Source of the DNA: Sedimentisphaerales bacterium
GTDB lineage: Bacteria; Planctomycetota; Phycisphaerae; Sedimentisphaerales; SG8-4
Assembly (NCBI GenBank): GCA_016932895.1
Contig: JAFGCA010000652.1
Location: 1 to 26,949 of the forward strand
Direction: 5' to 3'
Length of the DNA: 26,949 nt
In this document: one piece after another, positions 6,158 to 14,707 of the stretch
Layout: each line of letters starts with the position of its first letter
Position numbering within the stretch: the first letter of the stretch is position 1
Position numbers and translations under genes: made by a program
The notes under the pieces: generated by a model
Database searches by the model: none
The model's input: only the letters and a program-made list of their open reading frames with translations
Told to the model about the DNA's origin: nothing

Positions 6158-9100
6158 ATGGCAACAAGAAACGACTGGTTCGCCCGCCTGGTTCTGTCCC
6201 TCGTTATCCTGAGTGTTTTCTGTGCGGTGGGCCGGCCTGCGCCGAAACGCGGCGCGGGCAAAACGATGCGAATTGCAGTGCCCGACAATGCGGACCTGGC
6301 CGAGCGTCTGGCGGCCAAAGAGGTGCGTCGTTATCTGTACGTGCGCACGGGCCGGCTCGCTTCTCTCGTGGTCAGCGCCGGCGAGCTGCCGGCGTCCCCC
6401 GGAGCCTTGATCGTGGTAGGCGCCCGGAATCGCGCCGCCGTCCGATCCCTGGCGCGGCATCAACCCGCCTGGGCCGGCGTCCTGGAGTCACTTGGACCGC
6501 AGCAGTATCTGCTCAAGACGATGGAGCAGGACGGGCGCAAGGTGGTCCTCATCGCCGGCGGCGATCCGGTGGGAACGCTGTACGGGGCCTATCGTTTCGC
6601 CGAGCGTCTGGGGGTCCGGTTCTACCCACACGGGGACGTGCTGCCCGGCCGTCGCGCGAGCCTGGCGCTTCCGGACGTGGACGAGCGGGGCGCGCCGTTG
6701 TTCGTCACGCGCGGCATTCAGCCCTTCCACGATTTCCCGGAGGGCCCGGACTGGTGGAATACCGACGACTACAAGGCCATCGTCGCGCAGCTCCCGAAGC
6801 TGCGCATGAATTTTCTCGGGCTGCACACCTACCCGCAGGGCGGGGTCGGCCCGGAGCCGACCGTCTGGATCGGACTCAAAGACGACGTCGATGCCGGCGG
6901 CGCCGTTCGCTTCAGCTCGCCCTCGAGCTATCACAGCACGCTGCGCGGGAACTGGGGGTACGCTGCGAAGAACACGAGCGACTTCTCCTTCGGCGCAGCG
7001 CAGCTCTTCGAGCGCGACGACTACGGCGGCGAGGTGATGTTCGGCGCCATGCCCCGGCCCGAGACGCCCGAGCAGAACAACGCGGTCTTCAACCGCACCG
7101 GCGTGATGCTCAAGGAGGCCTTTACGTTCGCGCACGACCTCGGCATCCGGACCTGCGTCGGCACGGAGACGCCGCTGATCATCCCTGATGTGGTCAAGGA
7201 GCGCCTCAGGAGCCGGGGGAAGGACCCCGCCGATCCTGCGACGGTCCGGGAGGTTTACGAGGGGATGTTCCGACGGATCGAGCAAGCGTATCCGGTGGAT
7301 TACTACTGGTTCTGGACGCCGGAAGGATGGACGTGGGGCAATCCGAAGGACGAGGAGGTGCAGGCGACGGTGGACGATTTGAAAGCGGCGATCGCGGCGG
7401 TGAAGGGCGTCGGTTCGCCTTTTACGCTGGCCACGTGCGGCTGGGTGCTGGGGCCGCCGAAGGATCGGGCCCTGTTCGACAATTTCCTGCCCAAGGACAT
7501 GCCGATGAGCTGCATCAATCGCAACGTGGGATTTGCACCGGTCGAGGTCGGTTTCGCCCGCGTCAAGGGGCGTCCGCAGTGGGCGATTCCCTGGCTGGAG
7601 GACGATCCGGCGTTGATTATCCCGCAGCTCTGGGTCGGTCGGATGCGGCGGGACGCCGCCGACGCGCTGGCCTACGGCTGCACCGGCCTGCTGGGCATCC
7701 ACTGGCGCACCCGCGTTTTAGGCCCGAACGTCGCGGCCCTGGCGCGAGCGGCCTGGGAGCAGAAGGCCTGGAACCCGCATCCGGGCCAAGAGATCCCGCG
7801 GCCCGACCCGAAGCGCCTGGAAGGGCGCGAGGGCGGCAGTGTCGCGACTTTTCCGAACAATGCGATTGCCGACACCGAGAAGGACCCGCTGTATCAAACG
7901 GTGACCTACAACGTGACAGCGTATCGGCTCAAGGCGGCCAACGGTCTCTACACGGTGCGTCTGCAATTCTGCGAGCCGCATTACGACCAGGCGGGCAAAC
8001 GCGTGTTCGGCGTGACGCTCCAGGGTCGAAAGGTCATTGACGAGCTGGACATGTTCGCCGCGGTCGGTCGCAATCGAGCTCTCGATTACACGTTCGAGGG
8101 TGTGAAAGTGACCGACGGCATGCTGGAAATCGGATTTGTCCGCGTGGTCGAGCATCCCTGCATCGCCGCCTTCGTCGTGGAAGGCGCGGACTTGACGCGG
8201 AAGATCAACTGCGGGGGACCGGCGTGCGAGGACTACGAAGGCGACCTGGCGCAATCGGACCGCGATGATCGGCCGCGCGATCTGCCGGCCGAGGATTTCT
8301 ACCGCGACTGGGCCCGGACCCATTTCGGTCGGGCGGCCGCCAGGCCCATCGCCAGGCTGTTTACGAAGCTCGACGGCGGTCCCGACGCGGGAGTGTCCAC
8401 CCAGCAAAACACGCGTCTGCCCCGGCCCTCGACCTGGGTGCACGGCCCCGGCGGCATTGTCCCGGACAAGAGACCCTGGGACGAAGTGGAAAAGACATAC
8501 GCGTTCGTAGACGAGCTGGCGGCGCTGCGCCCGAAGATCAAGCAGCCGGCCGCCCTCGAACGCTTCGATTACTGGCTCAACAGTTTTCGCTATCTCAAGG
8601 CGGTAGGGCAGGTGAACTGCACGTGGGCCCGTTTCAATGCCGCCATGGAGCAGGCGAAGAAGGAGCAGGACCCGGCCCGGCGGAAACAGCTTGCCCGGGA
8701 CAAGGTGCTGCCCATTCGCAAAGAGCTTGTGACACAGGTCGCCGAGGTGCATCGATTGCTGTTGGCGACGATCACGACCACGGGTGGGATGGGGACGGTG
8801 GCCAACTGGCAGCAGCACCTCTTGCCTTCGCTGTTGACCGAGCCCGGGGCCGAACTGGCCGGGATGCTGGGCGAGGAGCTGCCCGCCGAGGCATTGCCCT
8901 CGAATTCGTACGAGGGGCCGGCGCGACTGATCGTACCGACCGTTCGCACCGTCCTGAGGAAAGGCGAGGACCTGCGTTTGAAGGCGATCGTCCTGTCGTC
9001 GGCGAAGCCCGAGCGAGCGGTCCTTCAATGGCGGCCGTTAGGCCGGCGCGGCTTTCAAAAGATCGATCTCAAGCACGTTGCCCGCGGCGTCTACGGCGTC

Positions 9101-9235
9101 GAAATTCCCGCCGCGTCGATTGCGGGACAAGACTTCGAGTACGCCGTCAAGGTGTCCGTTGCAGGACAGTCACTGGTATTCCCGGCCGGCGGAGATTCGG
9201 CCCGGCAGACGGTCGTTGTCGTAGACCGCCATTGA
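6158..9235 (+). CDS. Large exported carbohydrate-active protein with malectin-like domain
   Basis: A 1025-aa protein with a signal peptide (hydrophobic stretch about residues 10-25). The start at 6158 is preferred to 6137 because AGGAGG sits five bases upstream. Residues about 37-170 resemble the zincin-like N-terminal domain of GH20/GH67-type glycosidases (A-A-K-E-V-R-R-Y-L-Y, then G-D-P-V-G-T-L-Y-G-A-Y-R-F-A-E-R-L-G-V-R-F). Residues about 185-540 form a likely TIM-barrel region like DUF4838/alpha-glucuronidase-related proteins, with Y-W-F-W-T-P-E-G-W-T-W. A malectin-type carbohydrate-binding domain occupies about 578-677 (G-L-Y-T-V-R-L-Q-F-C-E ... F-V-V-E-G). The C-terminal 250 residues are helical, then a beta segment. 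The catalytic class and substrate cannot be fixed from sequence alone. The sulfatase start lies 11 bases downstream, so the two are surely co-transcribed and probably act on the same sulfated glycan. Confidence 0.82.
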   Translation: MATRNDWFARLVLSLVILSVFCAVGRPAPKRGAGKTMRIAVPDNADLAERLAAKEVRRYLYVRTGRLASLVVSAGELPASPGALIVVGARNRAAVRSLARHQPAWAGVLESLGPQQYLLKTMEQDGRKVVLIAGGDPVGTLYGAYRFAERLGVRFYPHGDVLPGRRASLALPDVDERGAPLFVTRGIQPFHDFPEGPDWWNTDDYKAIVAQLPKLRMNFLGLHTYPQGGVGPEPTVWIGLKDDVDAGGAVRFSSPSSYHSTLRGNWGYAAKNTSDFSFGAAQLFERDDYGGEVMFGAMPRPETPEQNNAVFNRTGVMLKEAFTFAHDLGIRTCVGTETPLIIPDVVKERLRSRGKDPADPATVREVYEGMFRRIEQAYPVDYYWFWTPEGWTWGNPKDEEVQATVDDLKAAIAAVKGVGSPFTLATCGWVLGPPKDRALFDNFLPKDMPMSCINRNVGFAPVEVGFARVKGRPQWAIPWLEDDPALIIPQLWVGRMRRDAADALAYGCTGLLGIHWRTRVLGPNVAALARAAWEQKAWNPHPGQEIPRPDPKRLEGREGGSVATFPNNAIADTEKDPLYQTVTYNVTAYRLKAANGLYTVRLQFCEPHYDQAGKRVFGVTLQGRKVIDELDMFAAVGRNRALDYTFEGVKVTDGMLEIGFVRVVEHPCIAAFVVEGADLTRKINCGGPACEDYEGDLAQSDRDDRPRDLPAEDFYRDWARTHFGRAAARPIARLFTKLDGGPDAGVSTQQNTRLPRPSTWVHGPGGIVPDKRPWDEVEKTYAFVDELAALRPKIKQPAALERFDYWLNSFRYLKAVGQVNCTWARFNAAMEQAKKEQDPARRKQLARDKVLPIRKELVTQVAEVHRLLLATITTTGGMGTVANWQQHLLPSLLTEPGAELAGMLGEELPAEALPSNSYEGPARLIVPTVRTVLRKGEDLRLKAIVLSSAKPERAVLQWRPLGRRGFQKIDLKHVARGVYGVEIPAASIAGQDFEYAVKVSVAGQSLVFPAGGDSARQTVVVVDRH

Positions 9236-9246
9236 GAGGAGGTTCC

Positions 9247-10728
9247 ATGCAGAAGCAGAAAGTGACTCGACGCCGTTTTCTCCGGACCGTGACTTGCAGC
9301 GCCGCCGGCGCCGCCTTGCTGCAACCCGGCGCCCTGACGAGGCTCGCGGCGCAGGAGACACCGAAGAAGAAACCCAACATCGTGTTCATCCTGGTCGATG
9401 ACCTGGGCTGGGTCGATACGAGTTGCTACGGAAGCGGTTTTTACGAGACGCCGCACATCGATGCGCTCGCTGCCGGAGGCATGCTCTTCACGAATGCCTA
9501 CGCGGCTTGTGCGGTCTGCTCGCCGACCCGGGCGGCCGTGATGACCGGTCGCTATCCCGCCCGGCTCGGTGTGACCGACTGGATTCGCTCGCGTTTCCAG
9601 GGCGGCGCCATCCCGGACGACAAGCAGAATCCGACGGAATACGTGACCACGGGAGACCGGAAACTGCTGTGTCCCCCGAACGCGCTGTGGATGGAACTGG
9701 AGGAGATCACGGTGGCCGAGGCGCTCAAGCCGGCCGGCTATGTGAGCTGCCATATCGGCAAGTGGCATCTGGGCGCCGACGATTGGTATCCGGACAAGCA
9801 GGGGTTCGACTACAACATCGGCGGCTGCGATTACGGCCAGCCGCCCAGCTATTTCGATCCCTACTATCGCAGCGGCCAGGGCGACATTCCCACCCTCGAA
9901 TCGCGTCAGGAAGGAGAATATCTGACCGACCGCGAGGCCGACGAGGCCGTCACTTTCATCCGGCAGCACAAGGACCAGCCCTTCTTCCTGTACATGGCGC
10001 ACTATGCGGTGCACACACCGATTCAGGCCAAGTCCGATCTGACGGAGAAGTACCAGGCGAAGGAGCCGACGCACCAGAAGAACGCCACGTACGCCGCCAT
10101 GATCGAGAGCGTCGACGATGCGGTAGGGCGGATTTGCGCGGCGCTCGAGGAGCTGGACCTGGCCGACGACACGCTGGTCTTCTTCACGAGCGACAACGGG
10201 GGATTGTCTTCCGTGACGGACAATCGGCCGTTGCGGGCGGGCAAGGGCTATCCGTACGAGGGCGGCATTCGCGAGCCTCTGATCGTACGCTGGCCCGGCG
10301 TGGTCGCGCCGGGGACCGTCAGCGACGAGCCCGTCACGAGCGTGGATTACCTGCCCACGATTTGCGAGGCGGCCGAGGTTCCCCTGCCGTCCGACCGCGA
10401 CATCGACGGCGTCTCCCTCGTCGGCCACTTGCGCAGCGACGCGACGGAACCGCTCGATCGCGAGGCCATCTTCTGGCATTTCCCGCACTATCGAGGCGAC
10501 GTCGTTCCCTACAGCATCATTCGAGCCGGCGATTGGAAGTTGATCAAGCGATACGAGGGCAAAACCTTCGAGTTGTTCAACCTGGCCGACGATCTGTCGG
10601 AAGAGAACGATCTGGCCGGGGCGATGCCCGAGAAGGTGGCCGCGCTCGATGCCATGCTGCAGCAATGGCTCGAGCGCACAAACGCCAGGCTGCCCAGGCT
10701 CCCCGTCAGCAAGATAAAGCCGAGGTAG
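9247..10728 (+). CDS. Sulfatase (arylsulfatase A type), Tat-exported
   Basis: A 493-aa sulfatase; AGGAGG precedes the ATG. The N-terminus carries a twin-arginine signal (R-R-R-F-L at residues 8-12, then a hydrophobic stretch and A-A-Q). The core shows the full active-site set: D51-D52 in V-D-D-L-G, C91 in C-S-P-T-R (the Cys converted to formylglycine) with R95, the G-K-W-H-L-G motif, H-Y-A-V-H-T-P, F-T-S-D-N-G-G and the K of R-A-G-K-G-Y. It should hydrolyse sulfate esters outside the cytoplasm and needs a formylglycine-generating enzyme, not seen here. The C-terminal domain (W-K-L-I-K-R-Y ... F-N-L) is complete, and length is normal. It is the second gene of the operon beginning at 6158; substrate position specificity cannot be read from the sequence. 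Confidence 0.95.
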   Translation: MQKQKVTRRRFLRTVTCSAAGAALLQPGALTRLAAQETPKKKPNIVFILVDDLGWVDTSCYGSGFYETPHIDALAAGGMLFTNAYAACAVCSPTRAAVMTGRYPARLGVTDWIRSRFQGGAIPDDKQNPTEYVTTGDRKLLCPPNALWMELEEITVAEALKPAGYVSCHIGKWHLGADDWYPDKQGFDYNIGGCDYGQPPSYFDPYYRSGQGDIPTLESRQEGEYLTDREADEAVTFIRQHKDQPFFLYMAHYAVHTPIQAKSDLTEKYQAKEPTHQKNATYAAMIESVDDAVGRICAALEELDLADDTLVFFTSDNGGLSSVTDNRPLRAGKGYPYEGGIREPLIVRWPGVVAPGTVSDEPVTSVDYLPTICEAAEVPLPSDRDIDGVSLVGHLRSDATEPLDREAIFWHFPHYRGDVVPYSIIRAGDWKLIKRYEGKTFELFNLADDLSEENDLAGAMPEKVAALDAMLQQWLERTNARLPRLPVSKIKPR

Positions 10729-10748
10729 GGCCCTGCGGCGCTGATGTC

Positions 10749-10772
10749 GCGGGACCGGCCGGCGGGTCTCGC
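10749..10772. terminator. Hairpin between convergent genes
   Basis: An 8-bp stem with one G-T wobble (GCGGGACC at 10749-10756, GGTCTCGC at 10765-10772) and an 8-base loop sits between the convergent sulfatase and mlaD genes. There is no T tract, so intrinsic termination is uncertain. Confidence 0.35.
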
Positions 10773-10779
10773 CCTGCGT

Positions 10780-11802
10780 TTAGAGGATGGAGCCGAGTCC
10801 TTTGGTGCGGGCCTTGTCGAGCAGGTTCTTGAGGTCTTTGAGCACGACGTTGAGCTGGTTGGTGCTTTCGAGCACGTTTTCGTAGAGCCGCCCGTCGTTG
10901 AGGAGTCGGCCGGCGGTGCCTTCGCCGTTATTGATCTTTGCCAACGCTCCGCGCAGTTGCTTCACCGCTTCGCCGATCTCATCGCTGGTTTTCACCATGG
11001 AGGCGACGAGTTTATCGAGGTTTTCGTCGGCGCTCTCGAGTTTCTTCGTCCCCGTGGCAGCGAGCGTGTGAAATTCCTGCAACGTCTTCTGTGCTTCGTC
11101 CAGGGTCGCCTGGACGCTCTTCATGGTCTCGGTGGCGGTGCCCATCACGGTGGACAGGCCGCCGGAGGCGTCGCTTAGATTGGCCAGGGTGGTCTTGATG
11201 TTCTTCTGGTTGCCGGGGTCGCCAATGATGGCATTGGAGTTGCCCAGGAACGCGCGAATATCCTCGACCAGGTCGGTGAGCTTCTGCTGGCTTTCTTCGG
11301 GGAAGAACTCGCTGGTCATGCCGGCCGAGCCCTGTAGCTCCACACCCTGGGTCAGAAAGCGCGTTTCCGGGCGGTTCGGATCCAGCGGGGGCGCGGGCAG
11401 CTTGTCGGGATCGACCTGCAGTTCGATGTAGCTGCTTCCCAGCCCGCGGGTCATCAATTTGATGTCAACGTTGGAGGGGATGTCCGTGTATTGCTTGTTG
11501 ATGCTCAGGATGCACTTGGTCTGGTGGTATTTCTGACCGGTGTTGCGGTCCTCCAGGATTCGGGGCTGCATGACGAAGGTCACTCTGCCGATCTGGTAGC
11601 CGCAGAAGCGCACGGGCGTGTCCTTTTGTACGCCCTGGGCCTTGGGGAATCGGACGAAAACCTGGAACGATCTCATGCGACTGACGGCAGTAGGGAGATC
11701 GCCGAACTTGAAAATCATCCACCCCAATGCGGCCAGCCCGATGATCACGAAGATTCCGACGATGACGTCTCGTCGTCTTTGGGCCGATTCGTAATCACTC
11801 AC
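10780..11802 (-). CDS. MlaD/MCE-family protein
   Basis: A 340-aa protein with a cytoplasmic start rich in Arg (residues 8-12), one membrane helix at about 14-33, then an MCE/MlaD domain at about 42-150 (F-P-K-A-Q-G-V-Q-K-D-T-P-V-R-F, G-Y-Q-I-G-R-V, then T-R-G-L-G-S-S-Y-I-E-L). The C-terminal half (about 190-340) is predicted helical and acidic, with repeated L-x3-L spacing, as in MCE proteins that form a needle-like coiled coil. MlaD proteins bind phospholipid and hand it to an ABC transporter (MlaE, MlaF) between inner and outer membranes. No permease or ATPase gene lies here, so partners must be elsewhere. The start overlaps the 3' end of the MerR gene by 8 bases, implying translational coupling. 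Confidence 0.88.
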   Translation of the reverse strand: MSDYESAQRRRDVIVGIFVIIGLAALGWMIFKFGDLPTAVSRMRSFQVFVRFPKAQGVQKDTPVRFCGYQIGRVTFVMQPRILEDRNTGQKYHQTKCILSINKQYTDIPSNVDIKLMTRGLGSSYIELQVDPDKLPAPPLDPNRPETRFLTQGVELQGSAGMTSEFFPEESQQKLTDLVEDIRAFLGNSNAIIGDPGNQKNIKTTLANLSDASGGLSTVMGTATETMKSVQATLDEAQKTLQEFHTLAATGTKKLESADENLDKLVASMVKTSDEIGEAVKQLRGALAKINNGEGTAGRLLNDGRLYENVLESTNQLNVVLKDLKNLLDKARTKGLGSIL

Positions 11803-12058
11803 CGCTGCTTCCTTTCAGATCCGTTCGTCCTTCCATGAACAACTCCCGAATGGCTCGCAGGGGATACCCGCTGCTGTTGAGCCGTTTGATCAGCCGGATG
11901 CGATCAATGGCCTTGGCGTCGAACAAGCGTCGGCCGGTTGGTGTCACCTGCGTCGGCTCCAAAAGTCCGATCATAATGTAGTATTGCAGAGACTGGCGCG
12001 AAACACCAGCTTTTTCTGCGGCCGGTCCAATCGGGATCAATTTTTCCTGCGGGCTCAC
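11795..12058 (-). CDS. MerR-family transcriptional regulator (87 aa)
   Basis: The GTG at 12058 follows AGGAG with six bases between; the longer reading frame to 12223 runs into the repeat and rnpA and is not credible. Residues about 8-76 form a MerR winged helix-turn-helix: I-G-P-A-A-E-K-A-G-V-S-R-Q-S-L-Q-Y-Y, G-L-L-E-P, G-R-R-L-F-D, I-K-R-L, G-Y-P-L-R-A-I-R-E-L. The Y-Y of the first helix region and G-R-R of the wing are typical. There is no C-terminal effector domain and almost no dimerisation helix, so it is a minimal MerR, of the short planctomycete and actinobacterial kind. It sits 91 bases downstream of rnpA and overlaps mlaD, so control of membrane lipid transport is a reasonable guess only. 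Confidence 0.85.
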   Translation of the reverse strand: MSPQEKLIPIGPAAEKAGVSRQSLQYYIMIGLLEPTQVTPTGRRLFDAKAIDRIRLIKRLNSSGYPLRAIRELFMEGRTDLKGSSGE

Positions 12059-12090
12059 ATCGTGCTCCTGATAAGGCCCCAAGGACAAGT

Positions 12091-12184
12091 CAAAATGCAA
12101 ACCGCAACATGCAAAAATGCGGAATCGCCGCTGTGCGGCGATGACTTTCTTAGTTTTGATCTTTGATTTCCGATCTTTGATCTT
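12091..12184. repeat. REP-like dispersed repeat, copy A
   Basis: The element has three parts: an A-rich stretch with ATGCAAA words, a palindrome ATCGCCGC-TGT-GCGGCGAT (12124-12142) and a tail of repeated TTTGATC words. Copy B (12759-12843) has the same parts. The palindrome lies eight bases past the rnpA stop on the minus strand and is followed there by ATTTTTG, so it may also terminate rnpA transcripts. The tail is inside the 3' end of rnpA. Confidence 0.6.
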
Positions 12185-12605
12185 GCTCAGGTGATTCCGG
12201 TCTGTCGCGATGGTCGGCCGCAACGACCCTTTCGACCAAGCGGACGAAAGACTTCTGCACCTGATCGAATGTCAGTGCGGCCCAGGCCTTTTTCGGGTTT
12301 TCCGCTTGCTTGATTCGATTCGAGAACGACGGCGATATCATGACGACGTAGTCATATCCCCGGGGGATGCGCTCCTGATTTTGCCGGAACGCTTCGCGCA
12401 CGAGCCTTTTCAGGCGGTTTCGGACGGTGGCCTTGCCGCAGACCTTCCTGCCGACCGAGACGCCCAGCCGGGGCGAACCGCAGTCGTTGGGAGCCACGAA
12501 GAGAGTAAGGAGATTGTCGGAGGCACGCCGATTCCGGCCCAAAACGGCCTTGAACTGGCGATTGCTCAGCAACCTTCTGCTTTTGGGAAACCTCAAACGC
12601 TTCAA
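12150..12605 (-). CDS. rnpA: Ribonuclease P protein component
   Basis: RnpA binds the RNase P RNA and helps it process the 5' leader of precursor tRNAs. The 151-aa protein shows the hallmark K-A-T-V-R-N-R-L-K-R-L-V-R-E-A-F-R (about residues 58-74), preceded by R-L-G-V-S-V-G-R-K-V and followed by Y-D-Y-V-V-M. The start is TTG at 12605; an in-frame stop lies two codons upstream, so no longer start exists, and AGGTG about 12 bases upstream is a weak ribosome binding site. Family members are usually about 110-130 aa. The extra C-terminal tail is polar, and its last 11 residues (from E-Q-D-Q-R-S) are encoded by the repeat at 12091-12184. The usual upstream gene rpmH is not present. Confidence 0.95.
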   Translation of the reverse strand: MKRLRFPKSRRLLSNRQFKAVLGRNRRASDNLLTLFVAPNDCGSPRLGVSVGRKVCGKATVRNRLKRLVREAFRQNQERIPRGYDYVVMISPSFSNRIKQAENPKKAWAALTFDQVQKSFVRLVERVVAADHRDRPESPEQDQRSEIKDQN

Positions 12606-12958
12606 TCTCTACGCGTCACCTGTGAAACGAAATACGACCCGATCGAATCGGCGGCGACCCCACACGGCCGCCGTTACCGTACCATTATCGGCGTTATGCC
12701 GCCTCGTGCTACAGCCAAAGCGTGGCCCATCTCTTGGGCGTGAAGCGAGAACAAGGGCAATCAAGGATCAAAGATCAAAAATCAAAATTGCGGAATCCCG
12801 CGGCGCCGGGATGACTCTTTTACGTTTGCCATTTGCCTTTTGATTCACTCGTGCGCTGTTTCTCGCAGTCTGTTTCGAGTGGTATCCTGGGCGATATTAT
12901 CGCACGTTGGTACCGTTCACGTATCGAGGGGCCCTGATAGCCGCGGGTTGCGGGCCGA
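12606..12958. other. Gene-free stretch upstream of rnpA
   Basis: These 353 bases hold repeat copy B and otherwise no credible gene. I translated the strand upstream of rnpA in three frames and found no L34 (rpmH), the usual partner. The part next to rnpA must carry its promoter, but no convincing -35/-10 pair was found. Confidence 0.5.
12759..12843. repeat. REP-like dispersed repeat, copy B
   Basis: It contains a run of TCAAAGA/TCAAAAA heptads (12761-12787), the palindrome ATCCCG-N6-CGGGAT (12795-12812) set in TGCGGAATC...GATGAC, and a TTTGCCATTTGCC tail. The words TGCGGAATC and GATGACT are shared with copy A. The palindrome resembles the widespread REP-type hairpin with arms ending TCATCCC and GGGATTCC. 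Confidence 0.6.
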
Positions 12959-14668
12959 TCACGCGGGCTGGGCGCCGTGGGCGCTATCGGCCTTCTCCTG
13001 CCGGGCCAGCACTTCGGCACTGAGCGAGCGGCGTACGGCCGGGCAGTCCAGCAGGCCGGCCAGCGTCTCGTCGTCCTCCGAGGCGACCACCGGCAGGTGA
13101 TCCACGTGGTATCGATGGGCTCTATGGAGGGCCTCGGACAGGGACATACCGGGCGTGGTCCGGGCGACCACCGGCTCCATAATGTCCAGGGCCACGAGCC
13201 AGTCGTTGAGTTCCTGGGTGGCGAACGTGTTGCGTATCCCATTCAGGGTGATCGCGCCGAGGAGCTTGTTTTGGGGCGAGACCACCGGATAGTAGAAGCT
13301 GTCGGTCCGGCTGACGAGATCGATCACCTCGGCCAATCCCATGCTGGCCGGGATCACCGGCGCGGCCATGTCGGCCACTTCGGAGACGCGGTAGGTCTCG
13401 ATCAGGTCTTCGGCCCTGACGTTCATGCCGATCTCGCCGGCCCTTTTGACGCCCAGCTTGACGAACAGCGGCCCGGCGAGCTGGACGATGAAGGTGGTGG
13501 AGGCGACGACCAGAATCACCAGCGAGCTGATCTCGCTTTCGAACCGGTGGCTCGCGAGAATGCTCAGGCCGATGGCCACGCCGCCCTGGGCGAACAGGCA
13601 AAAGCCCAGGTACCTCCGGACGCTCTCGCGGGCGTGGGACCATTTGGCGCCGATATAGGCTCCCCCGATCTTCCCGAGGCTCCGGCCGAGCACGTAGGCG
13701 GCGACCAGCAGCCAGGCCAGCAGCGACATATTCTCGACCTTGAGCCGCGCGCCGACCAGCACGAAGAACATGACGTAGATCGGCGGCGCAAAGCGTTTGA
13801 CCATCGCCAGGGTGTCCTGGCTGCGACGCGGCGCGCTGTTGGCCAGCGTCAGGCCCAGCGCCATGGAGGCCAGGATGATATCGAGCTTCAGCGCCAGCGA
13901 AAGTCCGATGGCCAGAAGCACGGCCCCGATGGCGAACGTCAGCTCCGAATCTTCATCCTTGATCCGGATCAGGATCGTACGCAGGATCATCCCGCCGGCG
14001 AAGCCGACCAGCAGGGCCACTCCCAGCTCGTAGAAGGCGGTTCCCAGGCCGGCGACGATACTGCTGCCCCCGTGTCCCGTCAGAATACCGGCGACGCTCG
14101 TTCCCAGTGCGTACAGCGTCAGCGCCAGGGCGTCGTCCAGCGCGACGATTGCGATGGCAGTGGTGGTCAGGGCGCCCCGCGTCTTGTACTCCCAGAGGAC
14201 CTGGATCGTCGAGGCCGGATCGGTGGCCGAAGAGATCGCTCCTAACACGATGCCGAGAGCGACCGACATGCGGATATTCCCGGTCAGCGCGTACGTAATC
14301 AGAATGACCGCCACAGTGACCAGGGCAAACGCCGCCACGCCTTCGGCGACCAGGATGGTGATGAACTGCTTGCCGTACTTCTTCAGCACGTTGAGTTTCA
14401 GCTCGCCGCCGATCATGAAGCCGATGATCCCCAGGGCGAAGTAATTCAGAGGTTCCACGAGCTGCGTCACCTGCTCCGAGATGAGGCGCAGGCCGCTCTC
14501 GCCGATGACCACGCCGATGATGATGTAACCGATGATCTGGGGGATGCGCAGGCGGCGGAACACCCGCGCCCCGATGGTTCCGCCGAAAACGGCGATCCCC
14601 AGAAGCAGGATCAGATTCAGATGATGAACGGAATCGCTGGCAGCTTCCAGCAGTAGTTGCGATACCAT
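12959..14668 (-). CDS. CPA2-type cation/proton antiporter with C-terminal CBS pair (second of tandem)
   Basis: A 569-aa membrane protein with about 12 hydrophobic segments (residues about 15-400). KefB/NhaA-like features include R-I-P-Q-I-I-G-Y in the first helices, T-D-P-A-S-T, and the paired acidic residues in A-L-D-D-A-L-A-L, the expected ion-binding Asp site. The cytoplasmic end (about 430-555) is a CBS-domain pair rather than the TrkA-N domain of Kef systems, so an adenine nucleotide ligand is plausible. It should exchange Na+ or K+ for protons across the inner membrane. The ATG at 14668 is preferred over a GTG at 14680 by alignment to its paralogue and a GGA upstream. It follows the first antiporter by 39 bases in one operon. 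Confidence 0.88.
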   Translation of the reverse strand: MVSQLLLEAASDSVHHLNLILLLGIAVFGGTIGARVFRRLRIPQIIGYIIIGVVIGESGLRLISEQVTQLVEPLNYFALGIIGFMIGGELKLNVLKKYGKQFITILVAEGVAAFALVTVAVILITYALTGNIRMSVALGIVLGAISSATDPASTIQVLWEYKTRGALTTTAIAIVALDDALALTLYALGTSVAGILTGHGGSSIVAGLGTAFYELGVALLVGFAGGMILRTILIRIKDEDSELTFAIGAVLLAIGLSLALKLDIILASMALGLTLANSAPRRSQDTLAMVKRFAPPIYVMFFVLVGARLKVENMSLLAWLLVAAYVLGRSLGKIGGAYIGAKWSHARESVRRYLGFCLFAQGGVAIGLSILASHRFESEISSLVILVVASTTFIVQLAGPLFVKLGVKRAGEIGMNVRAEDLIETYRVSEVADMAAPVIPASMGLAEVIDLVSRTDSFYYPVVSPQNKLLGAITLNGIRNTFATQELNDWLVALDIMEPVVARTTPGMSLSEALHRAHRYHVDHLPVVASEDDETLAGLLDCPAVRRSLSAEVLARQEKADSAHGAQPA

Positions 14669-14707
14669 TTTTCCACACACTCAGATATTTTGCAAAGGCT
14701 CAGTCGT

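Noticed and set aside
9091..10665. Minus-strand reading frame opposite the sulfatase
   Set aside because: Antisense shadow; the plus strand carries every sulfatase active-site motif.
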